Shown: positions 1 through 9,830, numbered from the stretch's first letter. The stretch is DNA of 64,000 bases from Micromonospora sp. RHAY321 (GCF_023896955.1 NZ_JAMHIW010000003.1:124001-188000); one strand, 5' to 3'. Notes: generated by a model from the letters alone, not told the origin. Made by a program: numbers and translations.

Positions 1-351
1 GTGTGCGGGTCCGACCTGATGGCGCTCGGCGCGGTACGGGCGGCCCGCCAGCGCGGCCTGTCCGTCCCCGGTGATCTCTCCGTGGTCGGGTACGACGACT
101 CGCCGCTGATGGCGTTCACCGACCCGCCGCTGACCACCATGCGGCAGCCGGTCATCGCGATGGCGGTGGCCGCGGTCCGGGCGCTGGTGGACGAGATCAA
201 CGGCCATGGTGCCCCGCACTCGGAGTACCTGTTCCGCCCGGAGCTGGTGGTGCGTGGCTCCACCGCGGTCGCCCCGGCCGGCGCGCGCCCGGGCGCGGGC
301 GGGTCCAACCGGCACCGGCCGGGCTCGTCGGCGCTGGCCGTTTCCGCCTGA
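1..351 (+). CDS. LacI-family transcriptional regulator, C-terminal part (5' end outside window)
   Basis: The frame is open from the first base, so the gene is truncated by the window edge; about 116 C-terminal residues remain and the N-terminal helix-turn-helix is not visible. The preserved part matches the end of the periplasmic-binding-like sensor domain of LacI regulators: CGSDLMALGAVRAARQRG, then VPGDLSVVGYDDS and the PPLTTMRQP segment. It lies directly upstream of an alpha-glucosidase gene on the same strand, with a LacI-like operator between them, so control of alpha-glucoside use is the natural inference. The last ~25 residues are a low-complexity Gly/Ala/Arg tail. Family assignment is firm; the sugar ligand cannot be read. 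Confidence 0.9.
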   Translation: MCGSDLMALGAVRAARQRGLSVPGDLSVVGYDDSPLMAFTDPPLTTMRQPVIAMAVAAVRALVDEINGHGAPHSEYLFRPELVVRGSTAVAPAGARPGAGGSNRHRPGSSALAVSA

Positions 352-404
352 GCGGCGCACGCCGCCGCCTGAGGAGCCAACCACCGCCGCAACGACGGCC
401 CTTC

Positions 405-414
405 CTTGCGCAAG
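405..414. promoter_or_regulatory. Candidate LacI-family operator
   Basis: CTTGCGCAAG is a perfect 10-bp palindrome just upstream of the candidate -35 box, followed at 427-433 by CTTGCAG. CTTGC-containing palindromes are the usual operator type of actinobacterial maltose/alpha-glucoside LacI regulators. Binding by the truncated LacI gene at the window start is inference. Confidence 0.5.
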
Positions 415-420
415 AACTGC

Positions 421-450
421 TTGACTCTTGCAGCGCTCGGCCGGCATATT
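421..450 (+). promoter_or_regulatory. Candidate promoter of the alpha-glucosidase gene
   Basis: TTGACT (421-426) and CATATT (445-450) are separated by 18 bp, a good vegetative-type promoter in otherwise GC-rich DNA. It ends about 85 bases before the start codon and is flanked and overlapped by CTTGC operator-like sequences, which fits repression by a LacI protein. Confidence 0.5.
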
Positions 451-534
451 GCTCAGACACCCCGCGCGGGGCCCTCGCCGCCGCGCCGGGTGCCGCCGCC
501 GCACCGTGCCCGAGACAGACGGGGAACGCCACCC

Positions 535-2172
535 ATGACCGCCAGCACCACCACCACGCCCCGCACCGCCGACGACGACTGGTGGCGCTCCGCGGTCGTC
601 TACCAGGTCTACGTGCGCAGCTTCGCCGACAGCGACGGCGACGGCACCGGCGACCTCCAGGGCATCCGGCAGCGCCTCCCGTACCTGCGCGATCTCGGGG
701 TGGACGCGCTCTGGCTGACCCCCTTCTACACCTCCCCCATGGTCGACGGCGGGTACGACGTCGCCGACTACCGGGACGTCGACCCGATGTTCGGCACCCT
801 CGGCGACTTCGACGCGATGATCGCCGACGCGCACGCCCTCAACCTGCGGATCATCGTCGACCTGGTCCCCAACCACACCTCCAGCGACCACCGGTGGTTC
901 ACCGCCGCCCTCGCCGCCGGCCCCGGCTCCCCGGAGCGTGCCCGCTACCTCTTCGCCGACGGCCGCGGCGCGCACGGCGAGCTGCCGCCGAACGACTGGG
1001 AGAGCATCTTCGGCGGCCCCGCCTGGACGCGGGTCGCCGACGGCGAGTGGTACCTGCACCTGTTCGACCCCGCCCAGCCGGACCTGAACTGGCGTCACCC
1101 CGAGGTACGCGCCGAGTTCGAGGACGTACTGCGGTTCTGGCTCGACCGGGGCGTGGACGGCTTCCGGATCGACGTGGCCCACGGCATGATCAAGGCCGAG
1201 GGGCTGCCGGACGTCGGGTTCAACACGATGACCACCGGCCAGCGCCAGGTCGAGCTGCTCGGCAAGGGCCGGCTGCCCTACTTCGACCAGGACGAGGTGC
1301 ACGAGATCTACCGCGCCTGGCGGCCCATCCTGGACAGCTACCCCGGCGGCCGGATGGCCGTCGCCGAGGCGTGGGCCGAGACCCCGCAGCGGCTGGCCCG
1401 CTACATCGGCCCCGACGAGCTGCACCAGGCGTTCAGCTTCGACTTCCTCGACGCCACCTGGTCGGCCGACTCGTTCCGCAAGGTGATCGACACCGCGCTG
1501 GCCGAGTCGACCGTGGTCGGCGCGCCCACCACCTGGGTGCTGTCCAACCACGACAAGCAGCGGCACGTCACCCGCTACGGCGACGGCGCCGAAGGGCTGC
1601 GCCGAGCTCGCGCCGCCAGCCTGCTGATGCTCGCCCTGCCCGGGTGCGCCTACCTGTACCAGGGCGAGGAACTGGGCCTGCCCGAGGTGCTCGACCTCCC
1701 CGACGAGCTGCGCCAGGACCCGGCGTTCCTGCGCACCGGCGAGAGTCGGGACGGGTGCCGGGTGCCCATCCCGTGGAGCGGCGAGCTGGCCCCGTACGGC
1801 TTCGGGCCGGCGGGAAGCGAGCTGAGCTGGCTACCCGCCCCGGCGACCTGGCGTGCCCTGTCGGTCGCCGCGCAGAGCGGCGTACCCGGCTCCACGCTGG
1901 AGCTGTACCGGGCCGCGCTGCGGGTCCGGCACGAGCACCCGGCGCTGGCGGCCGACGCCGGCGGGGTGACCTGGCTGGAGAGCGGACCGGGCGTGCTGGC
2001 CTTCTCCCGCACCGCTGGCGCGACCGTGCTGACCTGCGTGGTCAACCTCAGCGGCGCGCCGGTCATGATCGACGGGTACGGCGAACCGATCGTCGCCAGC
2101 GAGGCGCTCACCGGGCAGGGCTCCGGCCACGTACTGCCCGTCGACGCGGCAGCCTGGTTGGAACGGCGTTGA
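535..2172 (+). CDS. Alpha-glucosidase (GH13 family)
   Basis: A 545-residue GH13 hydrolase expected to cleave alpha-1,4 or alpha-1,6 glucosides to glucose in the cytoplasm. The N-terminus has WWRSAVVYQVYVRSFADSDG, typical of oligo-1,6-glucosidase/alpha-glucosidase members, then region I DLVPNHTS (~108-115). The catalytic set is complete: nucleophile D213 in GFRIDVAHG, acid/base E278 in VAEAW, and transition-state D340 in SNHDKQ. The ATG at 535 is preceded by GGGGAA; the frame is open further upstream, but that part lacks family similarity and overlaps the promoter. No signal peptide is seen. The preceding LacI gene suggests induction by an alpha-glucoside. Exact substrate preference is not determined from sequence. 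Confidence 0.93.
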   Translation: MTASTTTTPRTADDDWWRSAVVYQVYVRSFADSDGDGTGDLQGIRQRLPYLRDLGVDALWLTPFYTSPMVDGGYDVADYRDVDPMFGTLGDFDAMIADAHALNLRIIVDLVPNHTSSDHRWFTAALAAGPGSPERARYLFADGRGAHGELPPNDWESIFGGPAWTRVADGEWYLHLFDPAQPDLNWRHPEVRAEFEDVLRFWLDRGVDGFRIDVAHGMIKAEGLPDVGFNTMTTGQRQVELLGKGRLPYFDQDEVHEIYRAWRPILDSYPGGRMAVAEAWAETPQRLARYIGPDELHQAFSFDFLDATWSADSFRKVIDTALAESTVVGAPTTWVLSNHDKQRHVTRYGDGAEGLRRARAASLLMLALPGCAYLYQGEELGLPEVLDLPDELRQDPAFLRTGESRDGCRVPIPWSGELAPYGFGPAGSELSWLPAPATWRALSVAAQSGVPGSTLELYRAALRVRHEHPALAADAGGVTWLESGPGVLAFSRTAGATVLTCVVNLSGAPVMIDGYGEPIVASEALTGQGSGHVLPVDAAAWLERR

Positions 2173-2261
2173 GCGGGTAACCCGACACCAACCTGGTCGT
2201 CCGTCGTGCCCCGCGCCGACGGGCGACTGGGCTACCGGCCCCTTGTGGTGGGGGGTGAGGT

Positions 2262-2305
2262 GGCACCGGCGCCGCGTGGAGTCCGCTCCGCGTGGCGCCG
2301 GTGTC
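2262..2305 (+). terminator. Hairpin terminator after the alpha-glucosidase gene
   Basis: Two 20-nt arms (2262-2281 and 2286-2305) pair with three non-Watson-Crick or mismatched positions around a TCCG loop. It lies 90 bases after the stop codon. There is no U-tract, as is common in actinobacteria. Confidence 0.6.
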
Positions 2306-2375
2306 CGTCTGCGCGAGGTGTGCACCGTCGCCGCCGTGGGTACGGCACGGGCAACCGTCGCGTGGAGGTGACGCC

Positions 2376-2747
2376 ATGGTGGTACGGATGGCACAGTGCA
2401 CGATCGACGTCGAGGACGTGGACCTGATGGTCGCGTTCTGGGCGGCGGCGCTCGGCTACGAGGTCGAGCAGGGCGACGACGGCAGCGCCAAGCTCTGGCC
2501 GCCGGGCCAGCCCTCCGCCGCCGCGCCGACCTTCTGGTTGCAGGGCTCCGGCACGGAGAAGCGGGGCAAGAACCGGTTGCACCTCGACCTGGTCGCCGAC
2601 GGTGACCCGCAGGCCGAGGTGCGGCGGCTGATCGGGCTGGGCGCGCGGCACGTCGACGTCGGTCAGAGCGGGACCGAGCAGTTCACCGTGCTCGCCGACC
2701 CGGAGGGCAACGAGTTCTGCGTACTGGACTCGGCGCCGACCCGCTGA
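2376..2747 (+). CDS. VOC (glyoxalase/bleomycin resistance) superfamily protein
   Basis: A 123-residue single-module protein of the vicinal oxygen chelate fold. It begins with the standard beta strand CTIDVEDVDLMVAFWAAALG and contains the paired segments NRLHLDLVADGD (metal-ligand His position) and the C-terminal FTVLADPEGNEFCVLD, where DPEGNEF carries the usual terminal Glu ligand. The glyoxalase_6-like architecture is common in actinobacteria, mostly with unknown substrate. GGAGG lies 7 bases before the ATG. It is monocistronic, between the alpha-glucosidase terminator and convergent minus-strand genes. Substrate and reaction cannot be assigned. Confidence 0.85.
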   Translation: MVVRMAQCTIDVEDVDLMVAFWAAALGYEVEQGDDGSAKLWPPGQPSAAAPTFWLQGSGTEKRGKNRLHLDLVADGDPQAEVRRLIGLGARHVDVGQSGTEQFTVLADPEGNEFCVLDSAPTR

Positions 2748-2778
2748 TCCCGTCACCCGGCAGGCCCCGCACGGAGAG

Positions 2779-3204
2779 TCACTTCGCGGTGAGCAGCGCC
2801 GCGATGCGGGTGAAGCCGGCGCGTACCTCGGCCTCGTCCGGCGGCTCCGCCGGCTCACCGTGCCCCGCCTCGTCGGCGGCGGCGTCCAGCTCCTCGTCGA
2901 TCACGTCCTCGAAGTCGCCGTACAGGTCGGCCCCCTCGACCTGACGCTCCTCGTCCTCGGCGGCGACCTGCGCGGCGGCGATCTCGCTGCGGATCTCGTC
3001 GGCCGACAGCGCCGGCAGCAGCGGCTCCACGACGGCGATCAACTGCTCGTCGGCCACCACCGCCTCGGCCAGCGCCAACGCGTGCGGCCGCTCGTACGGC
3101 CCGCAGACCACCGGCTCCCACTCTTCGAGGTCACCGAGCGGGCCGAAGGTGATGATCCACGGCAGGCCGAGCATCGGCGAGTCGGCCGGCAGGTCCAGTG
3201 TCAT
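2779..3204 (-). CDS. Small acidic protein of unknown function
   Basis: About 141 residues from the ATG at 3204 (MTLDLPADSPMLGLPWIITFGP). It has no recognised domain; the C-terminal half is very acidic (runs such as AAEDEERQVEGADLYGDFED) and predicted helical, ending GFTRIAALLTAK. The frame continues upstream to an ATG at 3282, and a GTG at 3213 is also possible; no start has a strong Shine-Dalgarno sequence. GC-rich third positions support coding. It is the last gene of a minus-strand series and converges on the VOC gene. Function unknown. Confidence 0.65.
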   Translation of the reverse strand: MTLDLPADSPMLGLPWIITFGPLGDLEEWEPVVCGPYERPHALALAEAVVADEQLIAVVEPLLPALSADEIRSEIAAAQVAAEDEERQVEGADLYGDFEDVIDEELDAAADEAGHGEPAEPPDEAEVRAGFTRIAALLTAK

Positions 3205-3296
3205 GAGTGCGCCCACGGGCTCATCATGGTCCGCGAACGCGAGCGCCGACGCCGTTCGGCTCAGTTTCCGCCCGTCCGGCACCCGATCAGCTACGG

Positions 3297-3665
3297 TCAG
3301 CCGGGCCGGGCGGCGTCCAGGGCGGCCCGGACCAGGGCGAGCGCGGTCGCGGGCGGCACGCCGAGCCGGGCTGCCTCCGCCGCGTAGGTGGCCGCCGCCC
3401 GGTGCAGCCGGTCCACGGCGTCGTCCCGGCCGGGGGCCACGAAGGTGCCGTTGCGCCCCCGGGTCTCCAGCAGCCCGGCCGCCTCCAACTCCCGGTACGC
3501 CCGGGCCACCGTGTTCGCCGCCAGCCGCAGGTCGGCCGCGAGCTGCCGGACGGTGGGCAGGCGGCTGCCCACCGGCAACCGGCCGTCACCGATCAGCTCG
3601 GCGAGCTGCCCGCGTACCTGCTCGAACGGGGGCACCGACGAGTCCGGGTCGACCGAGATGGTCAT
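3297..3665 (-). CDS. GntR-family transcriptional regulator (YtrA-type)
   Basis: 122 residues: a full N-terminal winged helix ([20 protein letters not shown], then [42 protein letters not shown]) followed by only a ~45-residue C-terminal helical tail. This short layout defines the YtrA subgroup, which often controls ABC transporters or adjacent membrane proteins. The ATG at 3665 is chosen because GGAAGG sits 7 bases upstream; an ATG at 3683 overlaps the stop of the preceding membrane-protein gene. Close linkage to that gene suggests joint transcription. The regulatory target is unknown. Confidence 0.88.
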   Translation of the reverse strand: MTISVDPDSSVPPFEQVRGQLAELIGDGRLPVGSRLPTVRQLAADLRLAANTVARAYRELEAAGLLETRGRNGTFVAPGRDDAVDRLHRAAATYAAEAARLGVPPATALALVRAALDAARPG

Positions 3666-3682
3666 CTGCGCACCTTCCGCCA

Positions 3683-4606
3683 TCAGCCCGCACCGCCCGG
3701 CGTACCGGGATCGGTGCCCTCGTCGGGCGCCGCCGGCGGGGCGCCCTCCGCCAGATCCAACACCCGCCCACGCGAGCTGGTCGCGAGCAGCGCCGCCCCG
3801 AACAGCACCAGCTGGTTGAGCAGGTAGAGGTAGAGCAGCAGGCCGACCGCGCCGGCCACCACGGTGTACGCCGGGTTCCGCTCGGTGCGCACCACGTAGT
3901 ACCGCCCGACCGTGTTGAGCAGCGTGATGCCGACCGCGACCAGCACCACCACCGGGCGCAGCCGGGACCGGCTCACCCGCAGCCGGGGCACCGCGACCAG
4001 CAGCGCGGTCGCGAGCACCGCGTTGATCAGCACGCTGAGCACCGCGCTGATCGTGGTCAGGCCGACCGAGCCGGTGCTGCGCAGCAGGAAACGCAGCAGC
4101 GACTCCAGCGCGTCCACCGCTGCCACCGAGACACCCAGCAGGACGAAGACGCCGATCATCACGCCGAGGTCGACCAGCCGCCGGATCACCAGGTTTCCGG
4201 GCTGCTGGTTGAGCCGGTACATCAACCGCTGGGAGGAGCGGATCGCCTCCACCCAGCCGATCCCGGTGAAGACCAGGATGACCAGGCCGACCACGCCGAC
4301 CGTGCCGCTGGAGTTGGCGATCTGCTCCGCGTCCAGGAACGGCAGGTTCTCCTTCAGGAACCCCGCCGCCGCCGCGCTGACCTCGTCGTTGTCCTCCAGG
4401 ATCGCGCCGAAGATCGAGTACGCGACCAGCGCGAGGGCGAACACCGCGAAGAAGCCGTAGTAGGCGATCGCGGCGGCCAGTCGCCCGGCCAGCACCTCGG
4501 CGTAGAGCGCGCCGGCCCGCCACACGTGGTCGAAGAGCCGCGACCGGGAGCGCGCGGCGCCCACCCAGCGGTCGAGGCCCGCCTCGATCGACCCGATCAC
4601 GTTCAC
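3683..4606 (-). CDS. YihY/virulence factor BrkB-family membrane protein
   Basis: 307 residues from a GTG preceded by GAGG. It matches the YihY/BrkB (RNase BN-like, misnamed) family: an amphipathic N-terminus, [53 protein letters not shown], and further membrane segments to about residue 285, six in total. The C-terminus is a cytoplasmic Pro/Gly-rich tail. The original RNase BN assignment of the family is not supported; the proteins are inner-membrane proteins of uncertain role. Its stop codon overlaps an alternative ATG of the downstream GntR gene (TGATG), so the two are probably co-transcribed. Confidence 0.9.
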   Translation of the reverse strand: MNVIGSIEAGLDRWVGAARSRSRLFDHVWRAGALYAEVLAGRLAAAIAYYGFFAVFALALVAYSIFGAILEDNDEVSAAAAGFLKENLPFLDAEQIANSSGTVGVVGLVILVFTGIGWVEAIRSSQRLMYRLNQQPGNLVIRRLVDLGVMIGVFVLLGVSVAAVDALESLLRFLLRSTGSVGLTTISAVLSVLINAVLATALLVAVPRLRVSRSRLRPVVVLVAVGITLLNTVGRYYVVRTERNPAYTVVAGAVGLLLYLYLLNQLVLFGAALLATSSRGRVLDLAEGAPPAAPDEGTDPGTPGGAG

Positions 4607-4685
4607 GCCGTCATCCTCGCCGATCTTCCGCCGCTGCTGGGGCAACCCGCTCCCGGTGCTCGCCGCCCGGCGCGTCGCCGACCGG

Positions 4686-5267
4686 TCAGCCGCCGAGGCG
4701 GAAGTCCCGACGCGGCTGCCACCGGGCCTGCCCGCTGTGCGAGAACAGGGTGAACGCGTCGACCTCGAACATCGCGGAGAAGTCGGCCAGGTCCTCGTAC
4801 ACCTTGTCCAGCGCCTCCGGTGCGACGTCCTGCGCCACGGTGACGTGCGGATGGTACGGGAAACGGGCCTCTCGGTGCAGGGCCGGCGCCGCGGCGATGG
4901 CGGCGGCCAGCAACTCACACTCGCTGATCCCGGCGGCCACCGCCACGAACACCACCTGGGTCACCGGACGGAACGTGCCGGTGCCCCGCAGGTGCAGCGC
5001 GAACGGCAGGTGCGCGGCTGCGACGGACGCCAGGTGCCGCTCGACAGCCGGCAGAGCAGCCGTCGGGATCTCGGTCGGCCCGAGCAGCGTCACGTGCGCG
5101 GGCACGGCCAGCGGGTCGCCGGCCTCGACCCGCCGCCGGGTGAGCTGGGCTCCCCACGGCTCCGGGATGTCCACCGCGATGCCGATCTGGATCGTGTCGC
5201 CGGCAGGCGGCACTCCGCCACTGCGATCCACGCTCCGCGCCGCCCCTTCGGCCACCGACCCGACCAC
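4686..5267 (-). CDS. 2'-5' RNA ligase-family (2H phosphoesterase) protein
   Basis: 193 residues with the two HxT/S signatures of the 2H phosphoesterase superfamily: AHVTLLGPTEI (~residues 58-68) and PYHPHVTVAQDV (~140-151). These histidines form the symmetrical active site in LigT and cyclic phosphodiesterase homologues. The first ~25 residues lack similarity and a later start is possible. It lies just downstream of trpS on the same strand (13-base gap), consistent with co-transcription and an RNA-related role, but the physiological substrate of bacterial members is mostly unknown. Confidence 0.85.
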   Translation of the reverse strand: MVGSVAEGAARSVDRSGGVPPAGDTIQIGIAVDIPEPWGAQLTRRRVEAGDPLAVPAHVTLLGPTEIPTAALPAVERHLASVAAAHLPFALHLRGTGTFRPVTQVVFVAVAAGISECELLAAAIAAAPALHREARFPYHPHVTVAQDVAPEALDKVYEDLADFSAMFEVDAFTLFSHSGQARWQPRRDFRLGG

Positions 5268-5280
5268 CTGTCCCGGCGCG

Positions 5281-6339
<1,059 letters not shown>

Positions 6340-7434
6340 TCATGACGGGCCGGCGGGTCGGGCACGGCCCGCCGGTGTCGGGGCGTTGACCTCGCGCGGC
6401 TCCCCCGCGCCGACCCGGCGTGTCGGCCCGACCGTGGCACCGCGCGGCTGGCCGGTGCCCGTGTCGCGGCGTTGCTCGGGCATCCGGACGGCGGACACCG
6501 CGAGCCGGGCCACACGTCGGCCGTCCAGCGCCAGCACGCGCAACAGCCAGCCGCCCGGCGGGTCGGCCGGGTCGGGTTCGCCGGCGTCGGACGGCTCGGC
6601 GGGCACCGGCACCTCGTCGCCGCTCACCGGGAGCCGACCCAGCGCGGCCATCACGAAACCACCGACCGTCTCGTACGGCCCCGGGGGCAGCGCCAGCCCG
6701 GTCCGCTCGGCGAAGTCGGCCAGGTTGAGCCGGCCGTCCACCACGGCGGGCAGGCCGTGCACCGGGTCGGGTTCGGTGTCGTACTCGTCGTGGATCTCGC
6801 CGATCAGCTCCTCGATCAGGTCCTCCAGGGTGACGATCCCGGCGGTGCCGCCGTACTCGTCGACCACCACCGCCAGGTGCTGGCCCTCCCGGCGCATCTC
6901 GGTCAACGCGGGCAGCACCCGCTTGCTGCCGGGCAGCCGCTTCACCTCCCGGGTCAGCTCGCCGACGGTGACGCAGGGGTCGGCGTCCGGGCGCAGCAGC
7001 ACGTCGCGCAGGTGCACGAAGCCGACCACGTCGTCGTGGGTGCCATCGGTGACCGGGTAGCGGGTGTGCGTCTCGGCGCGGACCAACCGGGCGGCCTCGG
7101 CGATGGTCAGGCGCGCGGGCAGGAAGACCACCTCGGTGCGGGGCATCATCACCTCGCGGATCAGCTTGGCACCGGCGACCAGGACCTCGTCGATGATCCG
7201 CCGTTCGTCCGGGTCCAGCACCGTGTTGGCCGCCACGAGGTCCCGCAGCTCCGCCTCGGAGATGCGCTCCCGGCCGGCCGCCGGGCCGGCCCCGAGCAGG
7301 TCGGTGACGAGGCGGGTGGCACCGTCGGTGGCACGGACGACCACCCGGGCGACGGCTCGGGCGAGCGGGCCGGGGTCGCGGCGGGGCCGCCCCCGCGCGC
7401 GTCGCCGGAGCCCGGTACGGGCCGCTTCCCGCAT
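6340..7434 (-). CDS. CorC/HlyC-type CBS-pair protein lacking DUF21
   Basis: 364 residues matching the soluble half of hemolysin-C/CNNM-type proteins: the pre-CBS segment ISEAELRDLVAANTVLDPDERRIIDEVLV, two CBS domains (REVMMPRTEVVFLPARLTIAEA and the stretch ending VVVDEYGGTAGIVTLEDLIEELIGEIHDEYD), then a CorC_HlyC domain (LNLADFAERTGLALPPGPYETVGGFVM) and a Pro/Gly/Arg tail. Full-length relatives carry an N-terminal DUF21 domain with three or four membrane helices; here only ~45 mostly basic residues precede the conserved part. It may be a soluble version or N-terminally truncated. A GTG/ATG further upstream (7452) adds nothing recognisable. Related proteins are linked to Mg/Co efflux or ribosome-associated roles. 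Confidence 0.85.
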   Translation of the reverse strand: MREAARTGLRRRARGRPRRDPGPLARAVARVVVRATDGATRLVTDLLGAGPAAGRERISEAELRDLVAANTVLDPDERRIIDEVLVAGAKLIREVMMPRTEVVFLPARLTIAEAARLVRAETHTRYPVTDGTHDDVVGFVHLRDVLLRPDADPCVTVGELTREVKRLPGSKRVLPALTEMRREGQHLAVVVDEYGGTAGIVTLEDLIEELIGEIHDEYDTEPDPVHGLPAVVDGRLNLADFAERTGLALPPGPYETVGGFVMAALGRLPVSGDEVPVPAEPSDAGEPDPADPPGGWLLRVLALDGRRVARLAVSAVRMPEQRRDTGTGQPRGATVGPTRRVGAGEPREVNAPTPAGRARPAGPS

Positions 7435-7509
7435 GACAGAGATGGTAGACACCGGCGGCCCACCGCACCGGGTATCTCGTGCAGCCGATCGCTCATGTTC
7501 GGCTCTGTT

Positions 7510-7529
7510 TAATCGTGAGAGATTATGAT
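7510..7529 (+). promoter_or_regulatory. AT-rich dyad and -10-like box upstream of galE
   Basis: TAATC (7510-7514) and GATTA (7521-7525) form an inverted repeat that runs into TATGAT (7524-7529), a good -10 hexamer. This is an isolated AT-rich patch in very GC-rich DNA. No convincing -35 is seen. It would leave a leader of about 95 bases before galE. Confidence 0.4.
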
Positions 7530-7628
7530 GGAATGAGGATGGCGGCGGTCGGTCGGGGTACCGCTCACCGCCGTAGGGTGATCACCGAAGGGCCACGTCC
7601 GGGGCGGGCCAGGCAGGGAGGCAACGAC

Positions 7629-8612
7629 GTGAAACTGCTCGTCACGGGGGGTGCCGGCTTCATCGGCAGCGTGGTGACCCGGATGCTGCTCGACGCGGGC
7701 CACCAGGTGGTCGTCCTGGACGACCTGCGCACCGGTCACCGCGAAGCGCTCGCTCCCGACGCCACCCACGTCGAGGCGTCCATCCACGACGCCGCCCGGA
7801 TCGTCACCCCCGACGCCGGCTTCGACGGGGTGCTGCACTTCGCCGCGCTGATCGCCGCCGGCGAGTCGATGGTCAAGCCGGAGCTGTACTGGCAGACCAA
7901 CACCGTCGGCACCCTCGCCCTGATCGACGCCGTACGGGCCGCCGGGGTGCCCCGGATGGTGTTCTCCTCCACCGCCGCCGTCTACGGCAACCCCACCGAG
8001 CTGCCCATCCCGGAGACCGCGGTCAAGGCGCCCACCAACACGTACGGCGCCACCAAGCTCGCCGTCGACATGGCGCTCACCTCCGAGGCGATCGCGCACG
8101 GGCTGGCCGCCGTGTCGCTGCGCTACTTCAACGTGGCCGGCGCGCACCTCGACGGCGACGTCGCGCTCGGCGAGCGGCACGACCCGGAGACGCACCTGAT
8201 CCCCATCGCGCTGGAGGTCGCCGCCGGCCGGCGCGAGAAGCTCCAGCTCTTCGGCGACGACTACCCCACCGTGGACGGCACCTGCGTCCGCGACTACATC
8301 CACGTCGCCGACCTGGCCCGTGCCCACCTGCTGGCGCTCGACGCGGCCACCGCCGGCCAGCACCGGATCTACAACCTGGGCAACGGCAACGGCTTCACCA
8401 ACCGGCAGGTTGCCGACGTGGTCCGCGAGGTCACCGGGCACCCGCTGCCGGTCGAGGTCGCGCCGCGACGCGACGGTGACCCGGCCGAGCTGGTCGCCTC
8501 CTCCGCGCTGGCCCGCGACGAGCTGGGCTGGGTGCCGCAGAAGCCGACCCTGCACGACATGGTCGGCGACGCCTGGGCCTTCTACCGCACGCACATCCTG
8601 GAGCAACGGTGA
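7629..8612 (+). CDS. galE: UDP-glucose 4-epimerase
   Basis: 327 residues. Interconverts UDP-galactose and UDP-glucose using tightly bound NAD. The N-terminal Rossmann motif TGGAGFIGS (6-14), catalytic serine in VFSSTAAVYGNP and YxxxK pair Y139/K143 in NTYGATKLAVD are all present, with the SRYFNVAGA-like LRYFNVAGAHLDG and DYIHVADLARAH segments of the extended SDR class. The GTG at 7629 follows GGGAGG by 7 bases. The stop overlaps a possible GTG of galK, so the two form an operon of the Leloir pathway; galT is not in this window. Confidence 0.96.
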   Translation: MKLLVTGGAGFIGSVVTRMLLDAGHQVVVLDDLRTGHREALAPDATHVEASIHDAARIVTPDAGFDGVLHFAALIAAGESMVKPELYWQTNTVGTLALIDAVRAAGVPRMVFSSTAAVYGNPTELPIPETAVKAPTNTYGATKLAVDMALTSEAIAHGLAAVSLRYFNVAGAHLDGDVALGERHDPETHLIPIALEVAAGRREKLQLFGDDYPTVDGTCVRDYIHVADLARAHLLALDAATAGQHRIYNLGNGNGFTNRQVADVVREVTGHPLPVEVAPRRDGDPAELVASSALARDELGWVPQKPTLHDMVGDAWAFYRTHILEQR

Positions 8613-8644
8613 CGAGCCCCGCAGTCGCGAACGGAGGAAGCACC

Positions 8645-9814
8645 GTGGCCGCTCCCACCGGTGACGTCGCCGAGCGGGCCGCCGCCGGCTTCACGGAGCA
8701 GTACGGCGGCCACGCCGCTGGCCGCTGGGCGGCTCCCGGGCGGGTCAACCTGATCGGCGAGCACACCGACTACAACGACGGGTTCGTGCTGCCCTTCGCG
8801 TTGCCGCTGCGGACCGTGGTCGCCGCCGACCAGCAGGACGGCGAGCGCTGGACGGTCTGGTCCGAGCTGTCCGGCGAGACGATCACCTTCGGCGCGGACG
8901 ACGTGGCCGAGCCGGGCCGGGTCACCGGCTGGGGCGCGTACGTGGCCGGGGTGGTCTGGGCGCTGCGCGATGCCGGCCACCAGGTGCCGGGCGCCCGGCT
9001 GGCGATCGCCTCCGATGTGCCGCTGGGCTCCGGGCTCTCCTCGTCGGCGGCGCTGGAGTCGGCCGTGCTCGCCGCCCTGCTCGACCTCGGCGGCCTGGCG
9101 CTGCCCGCCGAACGGCAGCCCCGGCTGGCACAGCGCGCGGAGAACGTCTACGTCGGCGCGCCGACCGGCATCATGGACCAGTCGGCGGTGATCCGCTGCC
9201 GCGCCGGCCACGCCCTCTTCCTGGACTGCCGCGACGAGTCGGTCGAGCACATCCCGTTCGACCTGGACGCCGCCGGGCTGGCCGTGCTGGTCATCGACAG
9301 CCGGGCACCGCACCGGCACGCCGACGGCGAGTACGCCGCCCGTCGCCGTTCCTGCGAGGCGGCGGCGCAGGCGCTCGGGGTGCCCGCGCTGCGCGATGTC
9401 GCCATCGACGAGCTCGACACCGCGCTGGCCCGCCTCGACGACGAGGAGACCCGTCGGCGGGTCCGGCACGTGGTGACCGAGGACCAGCGGGTGCTGGACA
9501 CGGTGGCACTGCTGCGCGCCGGACGGGTCCGGGACATCGGGCCGCTGCTCACGGCCTCGCACGTCTCGATGCGCGACGACTTCGAGATCACCGTCCCGGA
9601 GATCGACACCGCGGTCGAGGCGGCTCTGGCGGCCGGCGCACTGGGCGCCCGGATGACCGGCGGCGGCTTCGGTGGCTGCGTCCTGGCCCTGGTCCAAGCG
9701 GACCGCGCCGACGAGGTGGCCGCCGCCGTAACGTCCGCCTACGCCGCCGAGGGCTTCACCGCACCAGGCACCACCCCGGTCCTCCCCGCCCCCGGCGCGA
9801 CCCGCCTCGACTGA
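8645..9814 (+). CDS. galK: Galactokinase
   Basis: 389 residues. Phosphorylates alpha-D-galactose with ATP. GHMP-kinase features are complete: the galactokinase signature GRVNLIGEHTDYNDGFVLP near the N-terminus, the ATP-binding loop DVPLGSGLSSSAALES (~120-135), the PTGIMDQSA active-site stretch, and ARMTGGGFGGCVLAL near the C-terminus. The GTG at 8645 is chosen because GGAGGAAG precedes it; a GTG at 8609 that overlaps the galE stop (GTGA) would add 12 residues and also be plausible through coupling. It follows galE and is closed by a strong palindrome. Confidence 0.95.
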   Translation: MAAPTGDVAERAAAGFTEQYGGHAAGRWAAPGRVNLIGEHTDYNDGFVLPFALPLRTVVAADQQDGERWTVWSELSGETITFGADDVAEPGRVTGWGAYVAGVVWALRDAGHQVPGARLAIASDVPLGSGLSSSAALESAVLAALLDLGGLALPAERQPRLAQRAENVYVGAPTGIMDQSAVIRCRAGHALFLDCRDESVEHIPFDLDAAGLAVLVIDSRAPHRHADGEYAARRRSCEAAAQALGVPALRDVAIDELDTALARLDDEETRRRVRHVVTEDQRVLDTVALLRAGRVRDIGPLLTASHVSMRDDFEITVPEIDTAVEAALAAGALGARMTGGGFGGCVLALVQADRADEVAAAVTSAYAAEGFTAPGTTPVLPAPGATRLD

Positions 9815-9830
9815 CCCACCCCCACACCCT

